Assembly: GCA_004124295.1 (NCBI GenBank)
Contig: SCKI01000010.1
Span: forward strand, 1 to 64,000
Length of the DNA: 64,000 nucleotides
From: Fidelibacterota bacterium
GTDB lineage: Bacteria > Fidelibacterota > Marinisomatia > SCGC-AAA003-L08 > TS1B11
Reading direction: 5' to 3'
The notes under the pieces were generated by a model. That model had not been told where the DNA came from. It made no database searches and worked only from the letters and a program-made list of their open reading frames with translations. The translations under genes and the position numbers were made by a program. How positions within the stretch are numbered: the first letter of the stretch is position 1; each line of letters begins with the position of its first letter. Shown in pieces: positions 35,901 through 44,545 of the stretch.

Positions 35901-38900
35901 GAGTCAGGGTGGCATCGTTGCCGGCAATGTCGCGGATGGTGCCGAGATTCAGGGCCAGGGCAGTGGTGGAGGCATAAGCCAGGTCGGTGACGTCGTGCCC
36001 TGCCTGAATGGTGTACTGGAACTTAAGGGTATCACTGGCCGAGCCACTGGTGTAGGCCACCGGGAAGCCAGCCCCCAGGTCAAGGGTCAGGGTGGGGGTC
36101 CCGCCGGTCTCATCGACGATCACAATTTCGGAGAAGGCCACCACCAGGTCAAAGCTGACCCCGGCCTTGTAGATGCCGTCCGGCTTGTTGGCCGCGACCA
36201 GGCTCACCGTGGGCACGATGCCATCCACCTGCAGATCTTTGTTGTCGGCCAGCGAACTGCCCCCGCCCAGCGCCGGAAGTGCCAGCGTGGCATCATTGCC
36301 GGCCAGGTCCCGGACGGTTCCGCCGTTCGGCGCCAGGGAATTGGTGGCCACGTACTCCAGGTCGCCGGTCTCGTGGCCGATGGCAACCGTGTACTGGAAT
36401 ATCCAGACCGAATCGGTGGAACCGCTGGTGTAATTGACCACGGCATCGCTGCCGCCGGTCTCCAGGGTCAGTTGAGGCGACCCGCCCACGTAAACTTTTT
36501 CGGAAAAATCGACCTGCACATCGATGGTGCTGTCGGCCAGGTAATACTGGTTGGCGTCCGGGGAGGTAACCTGCACCACCGTGGGAGGTGTCGTGTCAAT
36601 GATGATGTCCTTGGAGCCGCCGATTGACAGCGGGTCGCCTGGGGTGGCCAAGGTCAGAACGGCATCATTCAGGGCCACATCGCGAATCGTGCCTCCATTG
36701 AGGGCCAGGGCCGTGGTGGTGGTGTAATCGAGATCGGTCGTGTTTTCCCCGGCGGCGATCCAGTAGTTGAACTGCAAGTTGGTGGACCCGGAACCGGCAA
36801 CGTAATCGGCCACGCCATCACTGGCCCCGGTCTCCACAGTTATCTGGGGTGTACCTGTAACATCGACGGCTTCATCGAAAAGCACAAATATGGGAATGCC
36901 CACGCCTACCGTATATGACCCGTCCAAAGCGGATGCGGTGACCGACACAACGGCGGGCGCCTGGGTATCGATGATAATGTCCTTGCTGGCGCTCAGCGAG
37001 TTGGCCATGCCGGGGGTCGCCAGGGTCAGGGTGGCATCGTTCCCCGAGGCATCCTTGATGGAGGCGCCGGCCAACAGAGAGCTGGCATCAACATAGGCCA
37101 GATCGGCGCTGGTCTGGCCGGCCTGCACCGTGTAGCGGAATGTGAGCACAGTGGTTGTAGTGCCGGAGAGGTAGTTGACCAGATAGCCACCACCCAGATC
37201 CAGGTTCAGGGTCGGTGTACCGCCAACAGTCACTGCATCATCAAATGTCACGGTAAGATCGATAACATCGGCGGCCTTGTAGCTGCCATCCAGGACGGCG
37301 GAGGAAACGCCTGACACCACCGGCCGGATGCCGTCAATGACGATGGCTTCCACATCGTCCAGGTTCAGGTTGGCGGGGATGGTGAAGTCGGTCATGGCAT
37401 TGCCGAAATCATCTTCCAGGGTACCGGCGCTCATGCTCACGGAGGTGACAGAGAGGTCGGCGGATGTATGCCCCTCCAGCACGGTGTAGGTGCCCGAGGC
37501 GGTGAGGGAGCTGACCACGCCGGATATCGTGATCTGCTGATCCGACGGGCCGGTCTCCAATTGGACGACGATACTGCCGCCGCCGGCGGTGGTCACCGCT
37601 TCGCTGAAGTCGATGGTGATGTTGACCATGGCGCCGATGGCGTAGGTGGCGTCAATATCGGTGCTGCGAATGCCGGTGATGGTGGGCCGGACGCCATCCA
37701 CCACGAGGGCCTTCGAATCGGATATATTCTGGCCTCCGGGGATCGTGAAGTCCACAATATTGTTGCCGCCGGCATCCTCCAGCGTCCCGCCGGAGAGGCC
37801 CAGGGAAGCGGCATCAAGGTCGGCGGAGACATCCCCCTCAGCCACTGTGTAGATACCCACGGCGGTAGAGGAATTGGTGATGGGCGATATGGCCGCTATG
37901 GTGCCGCTGCCTCCGTTGGCCAGGGTCACATCCAGGGTCTGGGCGACAGTCAGGGTCACCGGCTCCGACATGGTGACCTGGATGGATATAGCAGCACCGA
38001 TGCCGTAATTGGCATTGGCGCTGAGGGAGGTGACGCTGGTAACCGTGGGGCGGACGCCATCAATGACGATGTCCTTGCTGGCCGCCAGGTTGGAGGTCTG
38101 GATGGCGAAATCGGTCATCGTGTTGCCGGCCAGGTCCCGCAAGGCCGTGGAGGGATCGGCCACCGCGCTGACCGTCAAATCGCCGGAGACATCACCGAGT
38201 ATCACCATATAAGTGCCGGTGCCCGAGGAGGAGTTTGAAAAGGGGGTGATAAAAGCGATCTGGTCCGTGGCCCCGGTCTCCAGGGTCACCTCAACGTTGC
38301 CCCCGGACACGTTGACATTCTCACTGAAATTGAGCGTAATGGAAACGTTGTCGCCGATGCCGTAAGTACCGTTTCCTGTCGAGGAAGTGACCGTAAGTAA
38401 AGTCGGCCGGATGCCATCCACCAGTATTGAGCTGGTACTGGAGAGCAGGGAAACGGGTATAAAATCGGTCATCGAGTTGCCCGCAAGGTCCTTCACGGTG
38501 CCGCTGCCGGTTGGCTCTATGACGGATGTGGCAAGGTCGGAACTATTATCGCCCTCTACGATTGTATAATTGCCTGCAACGAAAAGGTAAGTGGCAGGGG
38601 TAAAAACGACGGACCGGTCCACGTCGCCGGTCTCGAAGGTGACCTGCAGGTTATCGTTGGCTACAACCGTTGTCTCACTGAAGTCGACCCTGAAGGCAAT
38701 GACATCGCCGATCCCGTAGGAGCCGTTGGAAGTGGTGGAGGTAACACTGGTAATGAAAGGCCGGACGCCGTCAATGTTCAACGTACTGGAAGCTGACAGT
38801 GCAGCGGCTGGCGCAAAATTTGAAAGCACATTCCCGGCGGCGTCGGTAATGGAGCTGGCGGTGATGGAAATGGTGCTGTTGTTAAGAGGGTTCACCTCAT

Positions 38901-39597
38901 CGCCGGTGCCCACCGTGTAATCCGCGCTGGCAGTTGTATTGTAGGCTCCCGCAGGAACGGAAACAACATCTCCGGTGTTAAGCAGCGTTTCAAGGCTCCC
39001 GCCACCACCTAAAGTGACATTTTCACTGAAATTGACCTCGATGCTGATCATTTCGCCAATGGCCTGGGTGCCGGTGGAAGGGGTCGATGTAACACTCAAA
39101 ATGGTGGGCTTGGTAACGTCGAAAGTCAGGTTGAAGCCACCCCCAAGCACTGTGGCGCTGTCAGTAGCGATAAGGCCGCTACCGTTATCCACAATGCCAA
39201 AGGTGAACAGGTCGCCGTCAGACAGGAAGTAGGGGTCCCCGATAAGCATATTATGGGTGATTTGTACTCTTGCTGTACCGGCACCGCTATTGCTGACAGT
39301 TCCCGTGTTGTTAAAAACCTCGTTAAAGTAAATATCGGTACCGGGGGACCAGGTGGCGGCATTATTTTTTTTAAACAGAAATTTTGAGTCACCATCCACC
39401 ACCAAGCCGCTGAAGTCAATACGTACCCCACCGGTAGTGATGGCGGTGCCCGTTGAGTACTGGCTGTCCAACAGGTTGTAAAAATCGGCGACGTGGGCCG
39501 AAGGAGTATCGTACTCCCGGACTGGCTTCAGCTCAGCGACGACCTGCCCCCACAGGCCCAGCGGCAGCAGGAACAGCAGCAGGGCCCGGCGCAGCAT
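32923..39597 (-). CDS. Giant secreted repeat protein (about 2,224 residues) with sorting tail
   Basis: The ATG at 39597 opens a signal peptide (MLRRALLLFLLPLGLWGQVV); thirty further in-frame codons upstream do not look like signal sequence. After a unique N-terminal domain come about eleven repeats of ~113 residues (roughly 165-1410), each built as D-x-x-x-PT-x-x-x-V-x-S...DGxYxxG...IxVxFSExV.VxG.P.xxLETG...F.YTVxxGxxSxDLxY....LxxG.IxDxAGN. This is a cadherin/Big-like sandwich design, probably calcium-binding and rod-like. Four shorter Ig-like units follow, then a globular region and a FlgD-like sorting domain (NYPNPFNPETHIVFDLG ... SSGIYFVRLETSS). It is likely a surface adhesin or stalk. The TPR lipoprotein gene follows after 1 bp. 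Confidence 0.88.
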   Translation of the reverse strand: MLRRALLLFLLPLGLWGQVVAELKPVREYDTPSAHVADFYNLLDSQYSTGTAITTGGVRIDFSGLVVDGDSKFLFKKNNAATWSPGTDIYFNEVFNNTGTVSNSGAGTARVQITHNMLIGDPYFLSDGDLFTFGIVDNGSGLIATDSATVLGGGFNLTFDVTKPTILSVTSTPSTGTQAIGEMISIEVNFSENVTLGGGGSLETLLNTGDVVSVPAGAYNTTASADYTVGTGDEVNPLNNSTISITASSITDAAGNVLSNFAPAAALSASSTLNIDGVRPFITSVTSTTSNGSYGIGDVIAFRVDFSETTVVANDNLQVTFETGDVDRSVVFTPATYLFVAGNYTIVEGDNSSDLATSVIEPTGSGTVKDLAGNSMTDFIPVSLLSSTSSILVDGIRPTLLTVTSSTGNGTYGIGDNVSITLNFSENVNVSGGNVEVTLETGATDQIAFITPFSNSSSGTGTYMVILGDVSGDLTVSAVADPSTALRDLAGNTMTDFAIQTSNLAASKDIVIDGVRPTVTSVTSLSANANYGIGAAISIQVTMSEPVTLTVAQTLDVTLANGGSGTIAAISPITNSSTAVGIYTVAEGDVSADLDAASLGLSGGTLEDAGGNNIVDFTIPGGQNISDSKALVVDGVRPTITGIRSTDIDATYAIGAMVNITIDFSEAVTTAGGGSIVVQLETGPSDQQITISGVVSSLTASGTYTVLEGHTSADLSVTSVSMSAGTLEDDFGNAMTDFTIPANLNLDDVEAIVIDGIRPVVSGVSSAVLDGSYKAADVIDLTVTFDDAVTVGGTPTLNLDLGGGYLVNYLSGTTTTVLTFRYTVQAGQTSADLAYVDASSLLAGASIKDASGNDATLTLATPGMANSLSASKDIIIDTQAPAVVSVTASALDGSYTVGVGIPIFVLFDEAVDVTGTPQITVETGASDGVADYVAGSGSTNLQFNYWIAAGENTTDLDYTTTTALALNGGTIRDVALNDAVLTLATPGDPLSIGGSKDIIIDTTPPTVVQVTSPDANQYYLADSTIDVQVDFSEKVYVGGSPQLTLETGGSDAVVNYTSGSTDSVWIFQYTVAIGHETGDLEYVATNSLAPNGGTVRDLAGNDATLALPALGGGSSLADNKDLQVDGIVPTVSLVAANKPDGIYKAGVSFDLVVAFSEIVIVDETGGTPTLTLDLGAGFPVAYTSGSASDTLKFQYTIQAGHDVTDLAYASTTALALNLGTIRDIAGNDATLTLDTPNGPASLSGAKAIDIDTVVPTVLLVSSEDADGAYMAGDLLAIDVVFDEDVTVAGGPPLLVLETGATDPQVSMSSGSGSDTLTFNYTVSAGETSADLDYITGTPFLLNAATITDVAGNVVSPVTLPAAGASGSLGDSQDFLIDTTPPTVLEVISPTTDGSYNAGSAIAIEVVFDEDITVGGTPQITLETGASDAVVDYTSGSANDTILFVYTVAAGETSADLDFAGTTSLALNGGTLADPAGNAAVLTLASPGGAGSLALGKALIIDTTPPSLTFTYSDTLGMAGDTVLITATADEALQIAPDITLTYNPTVIGPATLDSTSTTVYTYEAILPTDNSGTVTLTLTSATDLAGNALPVGNITDPDKLVLDNVAPGYTVAYSDSLARESENIDLTFVFEEPLLAIPRLTFDYAGSGSDIADTPMVNIGQDTIWTFQVAVPAGNDGFATVTVDAKDLAGNTVVHISGGTNTFKVDNIAPVIAVTSPAASAYVKTTAVDYSLGETLDAGTITWTWLANAGVSDGATPHVQVLTAAEIAAGLHSGVLTSPPPLAQGGEYRIEIIGNDAAGNADTASVTLMTYDTLAPLITGASLLDAPDSLDVDSTRVQTRYRGSFSGFTDPASPIALYEYALGTTAGDSDVVDWTGNGIDTTFTITQALIYKQFYYSTVRATDAAGNRTAAITSDGVRIIDKARLTIGVVQNSALDEHLQVMVIDTLAMANSITLTIGGTAATLAVIDSFTYLATHKLDSVGTFDFVATGSTALGDTSITVTTVIALALAQEPWSVASLDGAFAAVAPAGAVPTDRLMVLIDSTGFGASGTGGMYRLGSPGQIFDKPVKIHLRRSASRDADSGQAIYILEPGNRWQELLTVDEGGRLVAWTRRAGEFRRGPRTIIVPLTTSLQANYPNPFNPETHIVFDLGLLDGPDQQATVVIYNLLGQRIATLVDGALPSGRYDIVWDGRDQRGRAVSSGIYFVRLETSSGRNFTHKMALVR

Positions 39598-39818
39598 AAC
39601 GGCTACCGGTCGCGGTCGCGGGGTATTATGGGGCAATAGGGTCACATTTTTTCCAAGGTCAATGGCCGCCAGAATATAATCCGCCAATTTAACCTGTTAT
39701 ACTAAAACATGAAGCGTTATGTGGAAGTGATCTGCGTCAACTGGAGAAGTTGCTTGTGCGCCCCGTCAAGTCTGCCGGGTGCCCCGGGTCACAAAAGCAG
39801 CCGGCTCTTTCCGGGCCC

Positions 39819-40724
39819 TCAAAACAGGTAGCCGAGGCTCCCGCCGATATCCATCCAGTAGGCGGCGCCGCCGGTACCGGTATCCATGACATAATTCAGC
39901 CGGGTATCAACCGTGACGCTCATGAAGCGGATAAACGGCACCCGGTAGGAGGTACCCAGCATGATGCCGCCGGTAAGCACGTCGAAGCCGTACAGGCCGC
40001 CGCCGGTGGAGAGTTCCAGCGGCCCCCAGGGGAAGCGCAGGTAGGCCAGCATGGCGATCCCCTTGAAGGCGCCGCCCGAGGGGTGCTGATTGACAAAACT
40101 GTAGCTGCCCAGCTCCAGTGAATAGGAGAGGGTCTGTCCGGCCAAGGTCTTTTGGGGGAAATCGAGGGTCAGCCGGCCGTCCACCAGGGAGTGCCACCAG
40201 GAGTCGAAGGCCAAGCCTACCAGCCAGGGAGATGCAATCGTCAGTTTGGCGGTATAACCCAGCGGTATGCGCGGCTCCTTGATTTCTCGCTGTTCTATTT
40301 CCTGCAGCTCCACCTCGCCGGCCCGCGCATCTGCCAGGGCCAGAGAGTCATCCTCCGCCAGGCCGTCGAACTCGTCCAGCTCCCCTTCACTAAAATCGTC
40401 ATCAAAACCCTCATCATCGTAAAACTCATCGAAATCCCCGCCTTCATCATCATAGTACTCGTCGTCATAATACTCATCATCGCCGTATTCATCATCGTAA
40501 TACTCGTCGTCGGCATATTCGTCATCGAAGTAACCTTCGTCGTCGTAATATTCGTCGTAGTAATCGTCCTCAAAATAGCCGGTGTCCGCTGGAGCCGGGT
40601 CCTGGGCCTGGGCCGCCAGGGGCCATAAAGCCAGCAGGCAGACGATTCCCAGCCGTCGCCAGAGGGACCTGCGATGGAATAGGCCGGGAGGTCTTGGGTC
40701 AGTTTGCGGTGCGGAGATAAGCAT
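39819..40724 (-). CDS. Outer-membrane-like protein with Asp/Glu/Tyr-rich tract
   Basis: 301 residues. A basic N-terminus leads to the signal LGIVCLLALWPLAAQAQ. Residues ~48-130 are an extreme low-complexity tract made of units such as YYDDEYxDDEYYDDEYGDD, almost only Asp, Glu, Tyr, Phe and Gly, with about half acidic residues. The C-terminal ~150 residues have alternating beta-strands with aromatic ends (LTLDFPQKTLAGQTLSYSLE, LSTGGGLYGFDVLTGGIMLG) and a final ...GGSLGYLF, the pattern of a small beta-barrel ending in Phe. It is probably an outer-membrane protein exposing or holding a cation-binding acidic segment. It lies 221 bp upstream of the giant repeat gene on the same strand. Confidence 0.78.
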   Translation of the reverse strand: MLISAPQTDPRPPGLFHRRSLWRRLGIVCLLALWPLAAQAQDPAPADTGYFEDDYYDEYYDDEGYFDDEYADDEYYDDEYGDDEYYDDEYYDDEGGDFDEFYDDEGFDDDFSEGELDEFDGLAEDDSLALADARAGEVELQEIEQREIKEPRIPLGYTAKLTIASPWLVGLAFDSWWHSLVDGRLTLDFPQKTLAGQTLSYSLELGSYSFVNQHPSGGAFKGIAMLAYLRFPWGPLELSTGGGLYGFDVLTGGIMLGTSYRVPFIRFMSVTVDTRLNYVMDTGTGGAAYWMDIGGSLGYLF

Positions 40725-41058
40725 GATATTATCCGGTTGGGGCCATCAGGCCTCCACTGCCGGGAATGTAAGCGATTTTTCGGAATGATACAGCCATCTC
40801 TTTGCGCGGCCGGCCGGGCCCGGAAAGTGCCCTTGCATCCTCTCCAACCGGCAGTGGGAATGTCCCCGCCGGCTATCCCGCGGGCGACAAGGCCGGCATT
40901 CTTACGCTGCTCTGCGCAATATGCCGGGCAATCCTGATGCTGTCGACGTAAATTTCGATGCTGATCCGGGTCCGCTGGACCCACCCATTAACTACTGGCA
41001 TTGCCGAGCCCGGCCGACTCGCCGCGCCAGGTCCCGCCGAACGCTGTGGAGGTCTCGC
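40725..41058. other. Divergent promoter region before citrate synthase
   Basis: 334 bp. The plus-strand frame of citrate synthase is open upstream to 40921, but this sequence is Arg/Pro-rich and precedes a good ribosome binding site, so it is treated as leader. No other feature seen. Confidence 0.4.
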
Positions 41059-42315
41059 ATGGGTCCCGCCAAATTAATTCTTGACGGAAATGAATACGAA
41101 TTGCCAGTCGTTGTCGGCAGCGAAGGCGAGGTGGGCATTGACATCACCAAGCTGCGGGCTGTAACCGGCGCCATCACCCTCGACCCCGGCTACGGGAATA
41201 CCGGCTCCTGCCAGAGCGCCATCACTTTCATCAACGGTGAGGAAGGCATCCTGCAGTACCGCGGCTACCCCATAGAGGAGCTGGCCGCCAGGGGCCGCTT
41301 CGTGGAAATATGCTATCTGCTCATCTACGGCGATATGCCCAGCCCGCAGGAGCTGGATGAGTTTCGCCATCAACTGACTTACCACAGCCTGATCCACGAA
41401 GACATGAAAAAGTTCTTCGAGGGGTTTCCCCCCAAGGCCCATCCGATGGCCGTATTGCTGTCGATGATTTCATCGCTCTCGAGCTACTATCCGGAAAGCG
41501 ACAACGGCGAAGGGGAAGATCTGAATATCATCCGGCTGCTGGCGAAGGCCAAAACCATTGCCGCATTCTCCTACAAAAAGTCTATCGGCCAGCCCTATAT
41601 CTATCCCCGCAACGACCTGAGCTATCCCGGCGATTTTCTGCATATGATGTTCGCCGTGCCGGCAGAGGAATATGTCGTCCCCGAAGTGCTGGAGCAGACC
41701 CTGAACCTGCTGCTTATTCTGCATGCTGATCACGAGCAAAACTGCAGCACTTCAACGGTCCGCATGGTGGGCAGCAGCCAGGCCAACCTCTTCGCGTCCA
41801 TTTCAGCAGGCATCGGCGCCCTGTGGGGACCGCTCCACGGTGGCGCAAACCAGAAAGTCATCCAGATGCTCCAGATGATACAAGATGACGGTGCCGACTA
41901 CCGTAAGTATGTGAAGATGGCCAAGGACAAGAATTCCGATTTCCGGCTGATGGGCTTTGGGCACCGGGTTTACAAGAATTTCGATCCCCGGGCCAAAATT
42001 TTGAAGGCACAGTCCGACAAGGTGCTCAGCCAGATCGGCGTCACCGACCCGTTGCTGGACATCGCCCGGGACCTGGAACAGGTGGCCCTGGAGGACGATT
42101 ACTTCATTGATCGCAAGCTCTACCCCAATGTCGATTTCTACAGCGGTATCCTCTACCGGGCCATGGGCATTCCCACCAACATGTTCACCGTTATGTTCGC
42201 CCTGGGCCGCCTGCCGGGGTGGATCGCACAGTGGAAGGAGATGCGCGAGAATCCTCAGGGCCGTATCTACCGGCCGCGGCAGATATATACCGGAGAGACC
42301 CAGCGCTCCTTCTAG
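41059..42315 (+). CDS. gltA: Citrate synthase
   Basis: 418 residues from the ATG at 41059, 6 nt after GGAGG. Condenses acetyl-CoA with oxaloacetate. Contains the type II (GltA) N-terminal beta domain (MGPAKLILDGNEYELPVVVG), ILQYRGYPIEELA, the substrate His in LLILHADHEQNCSTSTVR, GPLHGGANQKVIQM, the active-site GFGHRVYKNFDPRA and the catalytic Asp in YPNVDFYSGILYRAMGIP. The C-terminal RIYRPRQIYTG is typical of Gram-negative hexameric enzymes that NADH can inhibit; allostery itself is not visible. Monocistronic. Confidence 0.97.
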   Translation: MGPAKLILDGNEYELPVVVGSEGEVGIDITKLRAVTGAITLDPGYGNTGSCQSAITFINGEEGILQYRGYPIEELAARGRFVEICYLLIYGDMPSPQELDEFRHQLTYHSLIHEDMKKFFEGFPPKAHPMAVLLSMISSLSSYYPESDNGEGEDLNIIRLLAKAKTIAAFSYKKSIGQPYIYPRNDLSYPGDFLHMMFAVPAEEYVVPEVLEQTLNLLLILHADHEQNCSTSTVRMVGSSQANLFASISAGIGALWGPLHGGANQKVIQMLQMIQDDGADYRKYVKMAKDKNSDFRLMGFGHRVYKNFDPRAKILKAQSDKVLSQIGVTDPLLDIARDLEQVALEDDYFIDRKLYPNVDFYSGILYRAMGIPTNMFTVMFALGRLPGWIAQWKEMRENPQGRIYRPRQIYTGETQRSF

Positions 42316-42383
42316 GGGCTGGACCGGGCTCCGGCGGTCACCAGGCTCCAGCGCAAGGGCGGCTGCGAAAGAGGATTGGCCCC

Positions 42384-42397
42384 CTCCGGCGCCGGAG
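42384..42397. other. Perfect 14-bp palindrome
   Basis: CTCCGGC immediately followed by GCCGGAG, two bases beyond the stop of the minus-strand gene at 42400. With no loop it would fold poorly as a terminator; it could be a cruciform or a protein site, or chance in GC-rich DNA. Confidence 0.3.
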
Positions 42398-42399
42398 CA

Positions 42400-42633
42400 T
42401 CAGCGTCGCTCGCCCTCGCCTACCGGCTCTTTTCCGGTCCACAGAATTTCCTTCTCTTCCGTCCAGTAAACCGGCTTTTCGTTGCGCAGGATATCAACCA
42501 ACAGCAGCGTCCGGGCCGGGTCCAGCCCGGTATAATGGCTAAAGGATTCATCGGCAAAATGAAGATTGATCCGCGAGGTGCCGTTCTGGTAATGCAGTAC
42601 CGAATAGGCGACGATCTCTTTTTGTGCGGGCAT
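42400..42633 (-). CDS. Small conserved-looking hypothetical protein
   Basis: 77 residues from an ATG 6 nt after AAAGGAA. The sequence is compact and beta-rich: KEIVAYSVLHYQNGTSRINL, HFADESFSHYTGLDPARTLL, LVDILRNEKPVYWTEEKEIL. No signal or membrane segment. The good ribosome binding site and protein-like composition support a real gene; the family is not recognised. It is convergent with citrate synthase. Confidence 0.6.
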   Translation of the reverse strand: MPAQKEIVAYSVLHYQNGTSRINLHFADESFSHYTGLDPARTLLLVDILRNEKPVYWTEEKEILWTGKEPVGEGERR

Positions 42634-42796
42634 TGTATTCCTTTCAACTGATATGCAGGTGCAGCCGGGAATTTAACTTCCCTGCACGGCCCGCAAAAGA
42701 CTCCCCAGGCAGCTCACGGGATCGGCCGCAGGACTCCCGCCGGGGCCGCCTAGGGATTGCTTGACCGGCCCCCGCCGGGGTGGCTAACCTGCGCCC

Positions 42797-44545
42797 ATGA
42801 ACGCCCCTGCCATCCTCACGGGACTGTTGCTGGCCGGTCTCGCCTGCACACCCAAATCAGGCGCCGATCTCATCCTGCACAGCGGCCTGGTCCTCTCCAT
42901 GGACCGCTACATGCCGCCTGCGCAGGCGCTGGCGATTGTGGATGGCCGCATTCTGGCCGTGGGACGCAATGCGGAAATCATGCCCCTGGCAAACTGGAAG
43001 ACCCGCAAGATCAATCTCAAGGGCGCGGTCGTTCTGCCGGGCCTTACCGACAGCCATTTCCATCTGCTCGGTTTCGGCCGGTCGCTGGAAAATCTCGATC
43101 TGCTGGGGACAGCATCGGCCCAGGAGGTCGCCGACCGGGTGGCGGCCCAGACGGTCAACCTGCCCAAAGGCAGCTGGTTCACCGGCCGGGGCTGGGACCA
43201 GAACGACTGGGAGGTAACCGAATTTCCTGATCGGGAACTGCTGGACCGGGCCGCCCCGGATCATCCCGTTGCCCTGCGGCGGGTCGACGGCCACGCCCTG
43301 TGGGTCAACAGCCTGGCCCTGGAGCTGGCCGGCATCGACGCCCGCACAGCAGACCCGCCGGGCGGCTTCATCCACCGGCGGGAAAATGGCGCACCGACCG
43401 GAGTGCTCATCGACAATGCCATGGGGCCGGTTAACCGGGCCATGCCGGCGCCCACCAGAGCCGACATCCGCCGCCGCCTGGCCGCCGCTGTGGCCCGCTG
43501 CAACCAGGTCGGCCTGACCACTATTCATGATCCCGGCGTGGGCCAGACGACCCTGGACGTGATCCGTGAAATGATTGATGACGACGCCTTCCCGTTGCGC
43601 TACTACGGCATGCTCGACGGTTCGGATCCGGAACTGCTGGAACGTCACTTTGCCGCTGGCCCCACGCTCGATTACAAGGACCGGTTGACGATCCGCAGCG
43701 TGAAACTCTACGCCGACGGCGCCTTGGGCAGCCGGGGGGCGGCCCTCCTCTCCCCCTACAGTGACGATCCGGGCAACCGGGGCCTTCTGGTGACCTCCCG
43801 GCAGGACCTGGAGCGGGTGATTTCCCGAACCTTCAAGGCCGGTTTCCAGCCTGCGGTCCATGCCATCGGCGACCGGGCCGTGCGCATCGTGCTGGATATT
43901 TATGAAAAATTGCTGCCTCCGGGAAATGAGCACAATCTGCGCCCACGCATCGAACATGCCCAGATGATGGCCCGCCGCGATATCCGGCGCTTTGGCGCCA
44001 TGGGCGTGATACCGGCCATGCAGCCGACCCATGCCACCAGCGATATGTATTGGGCAGAGGACCGGGTCGGTCCTACCCGGATCAAGGGGGCCTATGCCTG
44101 GAAATCGCTGCTGGAGGGCGGGGCCTTCATCGCCGGTGGTTCCGATTGTCCGGTGGAGCGGGAGCAGCCGCTACTGCAGATCTACGCCGCCCGGACCCGC
44201 CAGGATACGACCGGCTGGCCCGAGAACGGCTGGTACGCCTCCGAGGCGATGAGCGGACTGGCCGCAGCCCGGTCCATGACGACCTGGGCCGCTTACGCCG
44301 CCTTTCAGGACAGTGTCCGGGGGAAAATCCTGCCCGGATATGATGCCGACCTGACCATTCTTTCCCGCAATCCGGTCGGCAGTGCAGCGCAGGTGATCCT
44401 GGAAACCGAAGTGCTGGCCACCATGATAGGCGGCGAAACCGTCTGGCGGAATGCCGCCGCCTGGCGCAAGCTGCCGCTGCCGCCACTGCCCGAGGAATCG
44501 ACCGCAACCGACACCGTTTTGGCCACCGGCAACGGCAGCTCATGA
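42797..44545 (+). CDS. YtcJ-family amidohydrolase, lipoprotein
   Basis: 582 residues. A short signal with lipobox LAGLAC (Cys16) suggests an envelope-attached enzyme. Amidohydrolase 3 features: GAVVLPGLTDSHFHLLGFGR (metal HxH), TGRGWDQNDW and HPVALRRVDGHALWVNSLAL (YtcJ hallmarks), IRSVKLYADGALGSRGAALL (Lys ligand region), AVHAIGDRAVRIVLD, RIEHAQMM and AGGSDCPVEREQPLLQIYAA with the last Asp. Substrates of YtcJ proteins vary (N-substituted amides, imides). It overlaps recO by 4 bp and leads a four-gene run with recO, an esterase and a rhomboid protease. Confidence 0.93.
   Translation: MNAPAILTGLLLAGLACTPKSGADLILHSGLVLSMDRYMPPAQALAIVDGRILAVGRNAEIMPLANWKTRKINLKGAVVLPGLTDSHFHLLGFGRSLENLDLLGTASAQEVADRVAAQTVNLPKGSWFTGRGWDQNDWEVTEFPDRELLDRAAPDHPVALRRVDGHALWVNSLALELAGIDARTADPPGGFIHRRENGAPTGVLIDNAMGPVNRAMPAPTRADIRRRLAAAVARCNQVGLTTIHDPGVGQTTLDVIREMIDDDAFPLRYYGMLDGSDPELLERHFAAGPTLDYKDRLTIRSVKLYADGALGSRGAALLSPYSDDPGNRGLLVTSRQDLERVISRTFKAGFQPAVHAIGDRAVRIVLDIYEKLLPPGNEHNLRPRIEHAQMMARRDIRRFGAMGVIPAMQPTHATSDMYWAEDRVGPTRIKGAYAWKSLLEGGAFIAGGSDCPVEREQPLLQIYAARTRQDTTGWPENGWYASEAMSGLAAARSMTTWAAYAAFQDSVRGKILPGYDADLTILSRNPVGSAAQVILETEVLATMIGGETVWRNAAAWRKLPLPPLPEESTATDTVLATGNGSS

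Noticed and set aside
34282-36627. A 781-codon open frame opposite the giant repeat protein
   Set aside because: It mirrors the repeats of the real gene; composition (Gly/His/Arg/Asp-rich, repetitive) reflects antisense of the repeat codons, and no ribosome binding site supports it.
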